Assembly (NCBI GenBank): GCA_036960565.1
Contig: JBALXQ010000032.1
Span: 7,952 to 71,951, forward strand
Direction: 5' to 3'
Source of the DNA: Bermanella sp036960565
GTDB taxonomy: Bacteria; Pseudomonadota; Gammaproteobacteria; Pseudomonadales; Oceanobacteraceae
DNA: 64,000 nucleotides
Part shown: piece after piece, positions 9,307 to 17,339 of the stretch
How positions within the stretch are numbered: position 1 is the first letter of the stretch
Layout of the letters: each line of letters opens with the position of its first letter
Program-made: the position numbers and the translations under genes
The notes under the pieces: generated by a model
Databases searched by the model: none
What the model was told of the DNA's origin: nothing
The model's input: the letters and a program-made list of their open reading frames with translations, nothing else

Positions 9307-10434
9307 TTAAGCACGCAAATCTGGCGGTACAGGGAACGTTGGTTGTCTTGGTTTAGGTCCCTGCCTCTTAAAGTATTGATCCAACTGATACACATAAGCC
9401 AGTACTTGAGCAATGGCAACATATAAGCCTTCGGGGATTTCCTTACCCACCTTAGTAAAGGTATAAACCGAACGAGCCAAAGAAGGTGATTCCACCACAG
9501 GTATTTTGTTGTGCGAAGCAATCTCTCGAATTTTTAACGCCACTTCATCTGTCCCTTTTGCCAGTAATATGGGCGCCTTCATTTCATCACTATGATATTT
9601 TAACGCCACCGCATAATGGGTAGGGTTAGTAATAACCACATCTGCATCTGGCACATCCGACATCATGCGCCGCTGGCTCATTTCATACTGTAAACGGCGA
9701 ATGCGCTGCTTAACTTCTGGCTTACCTTCTGTGTCCTTGTGCTCGTCCTTTACCTCTTGCAAACTCATTTTCATTTTCTTAGTGAATTCATAAATTTGAA
9801 AAGGCACATCTATTAAACTAATTAACAAGGTACTCAGTGCCAGAGTTAAAGCACCGGTCATAACCAAATTCATAGCATGAGCAATGGCTTGGCGCTGTGG
9901 CTCTTGGCTTAAACTTAATACTGAATTTTTTAACGAAAAGAAAAGAAATAATATACAGCCCACTACCACTAGAATTTTAGCCCAACCTTTAAGTAGCTCC
10001 ACTAAACTCTTAAGACTAAACATGCGTTTTAGCCCAGCCAGAGGGCTGATTCTATCCAACTTTGGCAGCAGAGATTTCCCACTGAACATCCAACCGCCTA
10101 AAGCCAATGGCCCAAAAATGGCGGCTAAAGTTAACAATATAAAAATAGGCGTAACCGCAATAATGGCTTCCAGTGCAGATGCGGCTAGATGAATTATCAT
10201 TTGTTTTTCATCAAATAGATGATGTCGTTCAATGGAAAAATTTAAAATAAAAATATTACGCTCGGCACTAAATAGCCAGTCTCCAAATATCCATAAGGAT
10301 AATACGCCGGTAATTAAAATTAGGCTGGTACTGAGTTCTTTTGATCGGGGAATTTGTCCATCTTCACGGGCCTTCTCCAGGCGTTTCCCGGTGGGTTCCT
10401 CCGTTTTTTCCTGACTACTGTCTTCTTCGGCCAT
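9307..10434 (-). CDS. flhB: Flagellar type III export protein FlhB
   Basis: Switch protein of the flagellar export gate, embedded in the inner membrane. It has the hallmark N-terminus (SSQEKTEEPTGKRLEKARED), four predicted membrane segments (about 33-55, 85-115, 150-172, 185-212) and the cytoplasmic autocleavage motif NPTH at 270-273. The length (375) is normal. It is the last gene of the fliL-to-flhB run and starts 31 bases after fliR. In Pseudomonas-type clusters flhA, flhF and fliA usually follow flhB; here a convergent LysR gene ends directly against it, so flhA must be elsewhere. Confidence 0.97.
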   Translation of the reverse strand: MAEEDSSQEKTEEPTGKRLEKAREDGQIPRSKELSTSLILITGVLSLWIFGDWLFSAERNIFILNFSIERHHLFDEKQMIIHLAASALEAIIAVTPIFILLTLAAIFGPLALGGWMFSGKSLLPKLDRISPLAGLKRMFSLKSLVELLKGWAKILVVVGCILFLFFSLKNSVLSLSQEPQRQAIAHAMNLVMTGALTLALSTLLISLIDVPFQIYEFTKKMKMSLQEVKDEHKDTEGKPEVKQRIRRLQYEMSQRRMMSDVPDADVVITNPTHYAVALKYHSDEMKAPILLAKGTDEVALKIREIASHNKIPVVESPSLARSVYTFTKVGKEIPEGLYVAIAQVLAYVYQLDQYFKRQGPKPRQPTFPVPPDLRA

Positions 10435-10465
10435 GATTTATTCCATTGAAAAGCTTTTCAGTTAA

Positions 10466-11257
10466 CTATTGGTAGCCGCGCATGAAATGAAAGGTTTCGG
10501 TTAATAAGCTATGAAAATGCACGCCATAACCAGAAAAAGTAATCCACAACACAATTAATCCCAACAACATGGTAACGGGAAAGCCCACTGCAAAAATATT
10601 TAACTGAGGAGCCAGTCTGGCCATAGTACCAAATGCCATGTTCACCATTAACATGGCACTGATAGCGGGAAGCGCCAAAACAATAGCCGCGGCAAATAAC
10701 CACTTCCCCAGTTTGGCAATCATCATGAGGGTACCTTCACTCAAGCCGCCGCTGCCCACGGGCAAGGTATAAAAGCTGTCTACTAAAATTTCTATGGCCA
10801 ATAAATGGCCGTTCAATGATATAAATAACAGATTTACAAAAATCAAAAACCACTGAGCCACAACGGCTACGTTCACACCGTTAGATGGGTCCACCATTTG
10901 AGCCATACCTAAACCGGTTTGCATGGCCACCATTTGCCCAGACATAATAAAAATTTGCATTAACACTTCAAGCGCAAAACCCAATGCCACACCAATTAAT
11001 AGTTGCTGGGCACTTATTAACATGGTGTCAATGCCCACGGCATCCAGCACTGGCATAGGCGGCAACAACGGTGTCACCACTGCCGTTACTGATAGCGCCA
11101 AGATTAAACGTATGCGTGCTGTTACTAGGCGAGTACCAAATAGTGGCAACACCATAAAAAAACCGGCAATGCGAAAAAATGGCCATATATAACGGCTGAC
11201 CCAGCTGGATATTTCCGCCGGATCAAGCTGCAATATAAATCCCATTTCGCTTGCCAT
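10466..11257 (-). CDS. fliR: Flagellar export gate protein FliR
   Basis: Polytopic inner-membrane protein of the flagellar type III export gate, 263 residues with about six hydrophobic segments and the family signature around YIWPFFRIAGFFMVLPLFG near the N-terminus. It starts seven bases after the fliQ stop. The ribosome site is weak; a second in-frame ATG (residue 5) is the alternative start. Confidence 0.96.
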   Translation of the reverse strand: MASEMGFILQLDPAEISSWVSRYIWPFFRIAGFFMVLPLFGTRLVTARIRLILALSVTAVVTPLLPPMPVLDAVGIDTMLISAQQLLIGVALGFALEVLMQIFIMSGQMVAMQTGLGMAQMVDPSNGVNVAVVAQWFLIFVNLLFISLNGHLLAIEILVDSFYTLPVGSGGLSEGTLMMIAKLGKWLFAAAIVLALPAISAMLMVNMAFGTMARLAPQLNIFAVGFPVTMLLGLIVLWITFSGYGVHFHSLLTETFHFMRGYQ

Positions 11258-11264
11258 TTACAGA

Positions 11265-11534
11265 CTAACTAATCAGGTAGGGCATGTTCATGTAAATGCC
11301 CTTAGCATAGGTCACCAATTTATTGACGATCCAAGGGCCAAACCACATGACACATAAAAGCGTAATCACTAATCGAGGTAAGAAACTCAAGGTCTGTTCA
11401 TTAATTTGCGTGGCCGCCTGAAAAGTAGCCACGGTTAACCCCACCAGTAGTCCTGGAACCAGAACCGCTCCCACAATCATGATGACAATAAACAAACCTT
11501 CCCGTAAAAAATCACCAATGTTTTCAGCACCCAT
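11265..11534 (-). CDS. fliQ: Flagellar export gate protein FliQ
   Basis: Small export-gate protein of 89 residues with two transmembrane helices (about 14-40 and 50-72), the standard FliQ size and layout. It follows fliP after 42 bases and precedes fliR by seven, as in most fliOPQR operons. Confidence 0.96.
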   Translation of the reverse strand: MGAENIGDFLREGLFIVIMIVGAVLVPGLLVGLTVATFQAATQINEQTLSFLPRLVITLLCVMWFGPWIVNKLVTYAKGIYMNMPYLIS

Positions 11535-11576
11535 AATTTAGATCCCTTAAATTGTTTAATTAAAAAACAACTTCAT

Positions 11577-12320
11577 TTAAAACCCGTAACTGGCCGCGAG
11601 CGTCCCTACTACCATGGCCCAGCCATCTACTAAAACAAAGAGCATGACTTTAAAGGGTAAGGAAATAATAATAGGGCTTAACATCATCATCCCCATCGCC
11701 ATCAATATACTGGCCACTACTAGATCGATAATTAAAAACGGAATGAACAACATGAACCCCATTTGAAAGGCGGTTTTTAATTCACTGGTGGCAAAGGAAG
11801 GAATTAAAATATGCAAAGGGGTATCGGCAGCTGTAGCAATATCTTTTTCACCCGATAGACGTACAAATAAGGCAAGGTCATCTTCTCTCACTTGAGCCAG
11901 CATAAATTCTTTAATAGGAATACTGGCACGCTCCAGAGCTTCAAGAGGCAAGATTTCTTCTGCAATATAGGGCTGAATGGCAGTTTCATTAATAACGTTG
12001 AATACCGGTTTCATGATAAACATAGATAAAAATAGCGCTAAACCTAACAATATTTGATTGGACGGTGTTTGTTGTAAACCCAAAGCCTGACGAAGAATGG
12101 CAAACACCACAATAATTCGGGTAAATGATGTCATCATGATTAATAAGGTGGGTAAGATTGTCAGGGTAGACATGATGGCTAAAATTTGAATGGTCACGGT
12201 ATAACGACCACTGCCATCTGCTTGCGGCTGATAGGTTAATGCAGGAATGCCAAAATCAGCTTCGGCATAACTTGCAAGACTAAACAGCATTAAAGCAATA
12301 AAAACAGATACATTCTTCAT
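11577..12320 (-). CDS. fliP: Flagellar export gate protein FliP
   Basis: Core export-gate protein of 247 residues. A cleavable signal-like N-terminus (MKNVSVFIALMLFSLASYA) precedes conserved FliP blocks, including TLLIMMTSFTRIIVVFAILR and the C-terminal SPIIISLPFKVMLFVLVDGW. Its ATG overlaps the fliO stop by one base (TAATG), implying translational coupling. Confidence 0.97.
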   Translation of the reverse strand: MKNVSVFIALMLFSLASYAEADFGIPALTYQPQADGSGRYTVTIQILAIMSTLTILPTLLIMMTSFTRIIVVFAILRQALGLQQTPSNQILLGLALFLSMFIMKPVFNVINETAIQPYIAEEILPLEALERASIPIKEFMLAQVREDDLALFVRLSGEKDIATAADTPLHILIPSFATSELKTAFQMGFMLFIPFLIIDLVVASILMAMGMMMLSPIIISLPFKVMLFVLVDGWAMVVGTLAASYGF

Positions 12321-12796
12321 TAAGCATCATCCACTTTAATTGATGCGCTAGACTTCTCTTTCAGTTCACTTTCATTTTTTGTTTTTAAATTTTGGGACAT
12401 TATTTCTTTTAGGCGATCAGAGAAATTATTACTTTTAGCTTTCTCTGTTTGTAAAATAGGCTCATCAAATGTTGCCAGAGTATTGATATTATGTGCGGTT
12501 AGACCTAACAGTATTTGTTTACCTCCCACTTCAATTAATACAATTTTCTCCTTAACGCCCATGGGCATCACCGCCAGAGTTTTAAGCGGTAAACCGGTTA
12601 ACCCCTGAACGCCACGATAGCGTTTAACAAACCAAGCAATGGCATAAATTAGAATGAGTATCGCACTCAGTGCCAAAGTAACCTGTATTATCTGGTCTTC
12701 GCTATTGGGTATTTGTGGCGTAATCAGAGTAGGCGTTACCATTGAAGCCGGAGCTTCAGATACCGCCTGCAGCAAAAATAACATCATAAAAAACAT
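12320..12796 (-). CDS. fliO: Flagellar protein FliO
   Basis: Accessory membrane protein that helps assemble the FliP ring. It has 158 residues: a hydrophobic N-terminus, a membrane helix at about 38-58 (VTLALSAILILIYAIAWFVK), the FliO block with MPMGVKEKIVLIEVGGKQILLG, then a charged, lysine-rich tail. Position between fliN and fliP, with a one-base overlap onto fliP, supports the call even though the family is weakly conserved. Confidence 0.93.
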   Translation of the reverse strand: MFFMMLFLLQAVSEAPASMVTPTLITPQIPNSEDQIIQVTLALSAILILIYAIAWFVKRYRGVQGLTGLPLKTLAVMPMGVKEKIVLIEVGGKQILLGLTAHNINTLATFDEPILQTEKAKSNNFSDRLKEIMSQNLKTKNESELKEKSSASIKVDDA

Positions 12797-12836
12797 CCAT
12801 TTTTATTATTTTTTTATATTTGTTAAACAAGGTGTT

Positions 12837-13349
12837 TTATTTCAATCTCTGTATACGTTCACTTTGACTAATAACATCGGTTAAACGAATACCAAATTTA
12901 TCATTCACCATTACCACTTCACCATGAGCAATTAAGGTACCGTTCACCAAGACATCAAGCGGTTCACCGGCTAAGCGATCCAATTCAATTACCGAGCCCT
13001 GATTCAATTGCAATAAATTACGAATGGCTATTTGAGTGTTACCCACTTCCATTGAGATGCTCACTGGAATATCTAAAATAACATCCAGTTCTGGCGTACC
13101 ACTGTCCCCTTTGGGCACTTCATTAGCGCTGGAATCAAACTCTTCCATAGGCGCTGGCTGAACACCATCGTCATCACTATCGCCATCGTCGCCAGACTCT
13201 TCCATGGCTGCCGCCCATTCATCGGCTAATGCATCACCGTCAGCGGCATCATCTACCGCCCCCGCCACCTCATCTGCCAATGAATCGGCATCAATTTTGG
13301 GTTCTTCACCTTCCGGTGTGGTGTTTTCATTTTCGTCTTCTTCACTCAT
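12837..13349 (-). CDS. fliN: Flagellar motor switch protein FliN
   Basis: C-ring protein of the motor switch. The C-terminal SpoA/FliN domain (about 88-168; LDIPVSISMEVGNTQIAIR, ending in SERIQRLK) is well conserved. The N-terminal 85 residues are acidic, low-complexity and longer than in many FliN proteins, with two related LADE.. segments. Its ATG overlaps a TGA of an upstream remnant frame that resembles the FliM C-terminus (see 13350-13559). Confidence 0.96.
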   Translation of the reverse strand: MSEEDENENTTPEGEEPKIDADSLADEVAGAVDDAADGDALADEWAAAMEESGDDGDSDDDGVQPAPMEEFDSSANEVPKGDSGTPELDVILDIPVSISMEVGNTQIAIRNLLQLNQGSVIELDRLAGEPLDVLVNGTLIAHGEVVMVNDKFGIRLTDVISQSERIQRLK

Positions 13350-13559
13350 AGCAAAGCGGCCTCATTCTTGCCAAAAACTGTTCTTCAAATAGTGGTGTTT
13401 TCATTTTTACTTTTATCATTAGCATCACTCATTAAGAAGACACCTCATTATTACCTGTAACAGTTACACCAACATTGTTCATAAAGAAGGTGCCTCATTA
13501 TTTCCAACCACTGCTTTACGATTATCAGCGAATTTTTCAATTACACTTAGATTACTCAT
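13350..13559 (-). repeat. Diverged tandem copies of the fliM-tail / fliN-head junction, with tiny coupled ORFs
   Basis: FliM ends with KTVVGNNEAPSL and stop. Downstream on the same strand the tail recurs three times: KAVVGNNEAPSL (stop at 13479-13481), TVTGNNEVSS (stop at 13432-13434) and TVFGKNEAALL (stop overlapping the fliN ATG). The copies form chained small ORFs: 13479-13559 (26 aa), 13432-13482 (16 aa) and 13385-13432 (15 aa). Each overlaps its neighbour by ATGA or TAATG. The 15-aa ORF ends NENTT.., like the head of FliN. The pattern is best explained by tandem duplication of the ancestral fliM-fliN junction. Whether the small ORFs are translated is unknown. Confidence 0.8.
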
Positions 13560-14551
13560 AAAGAAGGTGCCTCATTATTTCCAACCACTGTTTTACGATT
13601 AATGGGGGAGTTAATTTTTACCGCCAAGGCTTCGGAAGATACCCCCAGCTGTCCGCGAAAGATTGGGGTTTTATTGGCTTGCAATATAAATTCCTCTGGC
13701 ATATCTATGGGGATCACATCACCGACTTTTAGTGCCGCTACTTCACGCAGTGAAATTTCCTGTTGAACAATGGTGCCGTGTATCGGAACTTTGGCATTCT
13801 GAATATCTTCTTGCAAAGATTGCACCCAGCGATCATCCACTTCATCTATATCACTTTGTACACCAGCATCCAGCACTTCTCTTATGGGCTCTATCATGGA
13901 ATACGGCATGGCCACATGCAGATCCCCACCGCCGCCATCTAATTCAATATGGAAAGAACTCACCACCACCACTTCACTAGGGCTAACAATATTGGCCATG
14001 GCCGGATTTACTTCCGAGCCATAATATTCAAATTCCAATTCCATCACCGCATGCCAGGCTTCTTTCATATCGGTGAATACTTGGCCTAGGATTAACTGCA
14101 CAACTCGTAATTCAGTAGGGGTAAATTCACGACCTTCTATTTTGGCATGACGCCCGTCACCACCAAAAAAGTTATCCACTAGTTTAAACACCAGTTTGGC
14201 ATCCAAAATAAATAATGCTGTGCCTCGTAATGGCCTTACCTTTACCATATTCAATGAGGTGGGAACGTACAGAGTGTGGATGTATTCACCAAACTTCATA
14301 ATTTGAATACCGCCACTGGCCACATCGGCACTGCGCCGCAAAAAGTTAAACATGCTGATTCGGGTGTAGCGGGCAAAACGTTCATTGATCATTTCAAGGG
14401 TGGGCATGCGCCCGCGAACAATTCTATCCTGACTAGAAAGATCGTAGGATTTAACCCCGTCGCCACCGGTGGGTTCTTCCGGTTCAATATCACCATCGTC
14501 TACCCCGTGTAATAGGGCATCGATTTCATCTTGACTGAGTAGGTCTTGCAT
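13556..14551 (-). CDS. fliM: Flagellar motor switch protein FliM
   Basis: C-ring protein that receives CheY-phosphate and sets rotation direction. The N-terminal CheY-binding peptide LLSQDEIDALL is present (residues 4-14), followed by the CheC-like middle domain (about 45-230) and a C-terminal SpoA domain (about 245-320). Length is 331, usual for the family. It lies 210 bases downstream of fliL in the same operon. Confidence 0.97.
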   Translation of the reverse strand: MQDLLSQDEIDALLHGVDDGDIEPEEPTGGDGVKSYDLSSQDRIVRGRMPTLEMINERFARYTRISMFNFLRRSADVASGGIQIMKFGEYIHTLYVPTSLNMVKVRPLRGTALFILDAKLVFKLVDNFFGGDGRHAKIEGREFTPTELRVVQLILGQVFTDMKEAWHAVMELEFEYYGSEVNPAMANIVSPSEVVVVSSFHIELDGGGGDLHVAMPYSMIEPIREVLDAGVQSDIDEVDDRWVQSLQEDIQNAKVPIHGTIVQQEISLREVAALKVGDVIPIDMPEEFILQANKTPIFRGQLGVSSEALAVKINSPINRKTVVGNNEAPSL

Positions 14552-14761
14552 TAATATGCCTGAATTATTATTTTAATTTTTTAGAACTGTTACCAACACT
14601 TTTACTTAAAGAGGTAACAGAAGCGCAAATATCACTCATTTAACAAGAAAATTTATTCGTTTTATTCAGCTAAAGGGCTATTAAATATTTATCGACTTTA
14701 ACTAAATACCTAGCGCGCTATTAAATTATTTGTGTATTCCGCCTTAAATTAACAAAGCTTA

Positions 14762-15295
14762 TTATTGAATCACAAAGTTGGTAAATAGAATCTGGTCAAG
14801 TCCTGCTTCAATACCTGTTTCCTGTGTTAACAAGCGATTCACTTCATCTACCAAGGTAGTCCGTAAGTTAGAGCGACCTTCTGCAGTGCGAATAACACCA
14901 AAATCCTGGCTACTTAATAAATTAATAATTGAGCTACGTATCATCGGACTATGCATTTGCAAAGCGCCTGCAATTTCTTCATCGTGTGTGAGCGCCTCCA
15001 TATGAATTTGTAAATACCTCTGTCTCGGCCCCACTTTATAGTTAATGATAAATTCAGGTTTCATCTTCACGTAAATGGCAGGCCCTTTGGAGGCGGATGT
15101 GGTTTCCATGACTTCTTCGGCTTCTGCATCAACATCTGCATCAGGAGTAGACTCCCCTCCCATTAAGAAAAAAGCAGCGCCAGCCGTGATTGCCACCACC
15201 ACAACCACCGCCACGATAATAATAATCAGTTTCTTTTTACTGCCCCCGTCGCTCTCATCTTCGACACTCATCTGAAGCTCTTTATCGTTCGCCAT
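14762..15295 (-). CDS. fliL: Flagellar basal-body protein FliL
   Basis: Inner-membrane, stator-associated protein of 177 residues. One membrane helix (about 23-46, IIIIVAVVVVVAITAGAAFF) is followed by an acidic periplasmic linker and the conserved C-terminal FliL domain (Y.KMKPEFIINYK, ending in ILFTNFVIQ). A sigma-54 promoter at 15326-15343 places it at the head of fliL-M-N-O-P-Q-R-flhB. Confidence 0.95.
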   Translation of the reverse strand: MANDKELQMSVEDESDGGSKKKLIIIIVAVVVVVAITAGAAFFLMGGESTPDADVDAEAEEVMETTSASKGPAIYVKMKPEFIINYKVGPRQRYLQIHMEALTHDEEIAGALQMHSPMIRSSIINLLSSQDFGVIRTAEGRSNLRTTLVDEVNRLLTQETGIEAGLDQILFTNFVIQ

Positions 15296-15325
15296 ACGTC
15301 ACCTTTTTGATTCTTGTAAAGAATT

Positions 15326-15343
15326 TAGCAATCCCTATGCCAC
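15326..15343 (-). promoter_or_regulatory. Sigma-54 promoter of the fliL operon
   Basis: On the minus strand TGGCATAGGGATTGCT: the invariant GG and GC are ten bases apart and the -12 element is TTGC. The predicted start of transcription is about 20 bases before the fliL ATG. Confidence 0.75.
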
Positions 15344-15480
15344 GCAGCCAAATTAATGGCAGGCAAGCACATCCAAGAAGATTGTATTTATTTTTATAGT
15401 GTAGTCATGAGAACACAGAGTGAACAATAAACGGCCGGAAACCTGCATAAATGCCGGTTTTTGAAAGTAGCCTATAAAGA

Positions 15481-15502
15481 GGCTAACCCGAACGGGCTAG
15501 CC
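15481..15502 (-). terminator. Hairpin after fliK
   Basis: Nine-base-pair stem GGCTAGCCC / GGGTTAGCC in the minus-strand RNA (one G-U pair, which makes this strand the better folder). It lies 23 bases beyond the fliK stop. The following T tract is short (TCTTTAT), so termination may be partial. Confidence 0.45.
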
Positions 15503-15524
15503 GATATAAATTTTTATCCTTACA

Positions 15525-16907
15525 TTAAGCAAAATAATCCACTAGAGAATCAGATTCACTGACTGTCTCATGCTGGTTTTCTATGTCCACATCTGTATCT
15601 AGGTTAGCTGAGCCATCTTCATTAAACTGTCCTTCGGCGCCGGTGCCAGCACTGCCTTGTTGCTGGCCTTGTTCCGATACATTCACATCAGCCAAATTAA
15701 TCCCTTCTTGCTCCATCATTTCCCGCAACCTAGGGGCCTGGCTTTCCAAAGCATCCCGCACCACAGCATGGTTACTGGTAAAGGCCACATTCACCTGATC
15801 GTTTTGTACCTTAATTTTTATTTCCAAAGCGCCCAGCTCTGGCGGGTCTAACTGAATACGGGCACTTTGCAGCCCTTCACTGTTCATGATCGCCACACGC
15901 TTTGATATTTGTTCATTCCACTGCACCGCATTAGGTGGCATATCCAGTTTGAGACGTGCCTGCGCTGTTTGCACGTTTTCACTCATTTTCAGCTTCTGCG
16001 CCTGAATTTGCTCTGGGCTTGATTCCAATTCATTCATTGCCTGATTGGCTTGTGGCAAAGCATTTGGCAGCTCTGCTTGGCTTAACTGGCTCATTTGGGC
16101 TGAAGTATTTAGCTGGGGAGGCAAGACCTGAATTTCGCTGGTGGGGGTAGCCACTTTAGGACTGAGCGTAATGGGTTTTTCATGAATACTGGCCAGCTCA
16201 AGGTTTCCGTCTAACATTGAGTCTCCCTCGCCTAAACCTGAAGGATCATCTATGTTAGCCATTTTATTTTCAGTATTAACTTGCTTAGCAAAGGGCTGCA
16301 TCGCAACTTCTGGCTGAGTCTGGGTTGGGCTACTGGTTGGTGCCATTGGCTGAACCAGCTTATTCCCCTTTGCATCCATCAGTTGGGTGACCTGTTCTTC
16401 CATGGAGTCACCTTCTATCTGGGCTTCCTGCCAATTAAGCTGGGCTTTATTCTGTGTAGCAGGGTGAGATTGAGCCGTGCTAGCCAGTATCTGAACCTGA
16501 GCATCACGCTGCTTTTGAATATCTTTCAGGTCGATGGGGGTCTGAGTCCATGGGGCGATCACAGCCTGAGCATCGTCAATTTCATCCACAGTATTGGTGG
16601 GTAGTTGAGCATGTTGCACTTCTACCACATCACTCAATGCCCCTTCCACGGACTGAGCAACTTCCTGACCATAGGCGGCAAGTTCTTGCCCAATAGGCAA
16701 TACTGGGGTCTCCATTTGCTTATTTAACGCTTGATAAAAAGAAAGAGAAGAAGACTCTCCATCGCTGTCGGTATTGCTTGCAGGTGCAGGGTTAGTCGCG
16801 CCAGCCCCTTGATTAACAGCAGGTGCCAGTGGATTTGAGCTATTACTACCGGCTCCGGAGAGCGGTGTGGTTGAAGGTGGTAACGAAAAGAAAGGTAAAT
16901 TGGCCAT
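15525..16907 (-). CDS. fliK: Flagellar hook-length control protein FliK
   Basis: Secreted ruler that sets hook length and triggers the export-specificity switch. It has 460 residues: a long Gln/Pro/Ser-rich, low-complexity N-terminal half (about 1-330) and the conserved FliK C-terminal domain (about 335-420; SARIQLDPPELGALEIKIKV, VVRDALESQAPRLREMM), then an acidic tail. It has its own sigma-54 promoter (16943-16959). The variable N-half is typical of the family. Confidence 0.95.
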   Translation of the reverse strand: MANLPFFSLPPSTTPLSGAGSNSSNPLAPAVNQGAGATNPAPASNTDSDGESSSLSFYQALNKQMETPVLPIGQELAAYGQEVAQSVEGALSDVVEVQHAQLPTNTVDEIDDAQAVIAPWTQTPIDLKDIQKQRDAQVQILASTAQSHPATQNKAQLNWQEAQIEGDSMEEQVTQLMDAKGNKLVQPMAPTSSPTQTQPEVAMQPFAKQVNTENKMANIDDPSGLGEGDSMLDGNLELASIHEKPITLSPKVATPTSEIQVLPPQLNTSAQMSQLSQAELPNALPQANQAMNELESSPEQIQAQKLKMSENVQTAQARLKLDMPPNAVQWNEQISKRVAIMNSEGLQSARIQLDPPELGALEIKIKVQNDQVNVAFTSNHAVVRDALESQAPRLREMMEQEGINLADVNVSEQGQQQGSAGTGAEGQFNEDGSANLDTDVDIENQHETVSESDSLVDYFA

Positions 16908-16913
16908 GACTCA

Positions 16914-16943
16914 ACTCATCAATTTGAAACTTAATTGATGAGT
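16914..16943. promoter_or_regulatory. 11-bp perfect palindrome between the fliK promoter and start codon
   Basis: ACTCATCAATT (16914-16924) and its exact inverse AATTGATGAGT (16933-16943) flank an 8-base spacer. One arm lies between the -12 element and the predicted transcription start, so it would act as DNA rather than only as an mRNA hairpin. It could be an operator; nothing identifies the binding protein. Confidence 0.6.
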
Positions 16944-16959
16944 GCAATGCTTAGGCCAA
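16943..16959 (-). promoter_or_regulatory. Sigma-54 promoter of fliK
   Basis: Minus strand TTGGCCTAAGCATTGCA: GG and GC are ten bases apart with TTGCA at -12. The transcription start would lie about 25 bases before the fliK ATG. Confidence 0.75.
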
Positions 16960-16988
16960 TTAAAAAAGTAAAGAAACTAAATTAAAAA

Positions 16989-17324
16989 CTAGCTGCTCAG
17001 TTTGTGTAATTCACCTCTCACCTGCTGGTATTCATCTTGAGCCAGAGCAAAGGGTTGTTCTATATTGGTAAGGTTTTCAGCGCGAGCTTGATCTTCAACT
17101 TGCTTAAATAAACCAGAAAGAAATTCGGCACAAATATTAGCACTGGACCCTTTTAAACTATGAGAAATTTCGGCGACTTTATGCCTGTCCTTATTATTTA
17201 TGGCGGATTGCAGCAAGGCTATTTTCTCGTCACTATCTTCCACATAGGTATTGATCAAATCTTCAAAAGCATCTTCCATAAGATCTTTTAATTCATTAAT
17301 TTGCCCTAAATTTAAATGTGACAA
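16989..17324 (-). CDS. hptB: Histidine phosphotransfer protein, HptB-like
   Basis: Single Hpt domain of 111 residues with phospho-accepting H55 in ISHSLKGSSANI. Followed on the genome by an HsbR-like regulator and an HsbA-like STAS protein, it matches the P. aeruginosa trio HptB-HsbR-HsbA in size and content. There HptB relays phosphate from hybrid kinases to HsbR and affects swarming, biofilm and the Gac/Rsm output. Start is TTG (17324) with AAGGAG ten bases upstream; no ATG is available. It begins 15 bases after the hsbR stop. Confidence 0.85.
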   Translation of the reverse strand: MSHLNLGQINELKDLMEDAFEDLINTYVEDSDEKIALLQSAINNKDRHKVAEISHSLKGSSANICAEFLSGLFKQVEDQARAENLTNIEQPFALAQDEYQQVRGELHKLSS

Positions 17325-17339
17325 TATCTATCCACTCCT

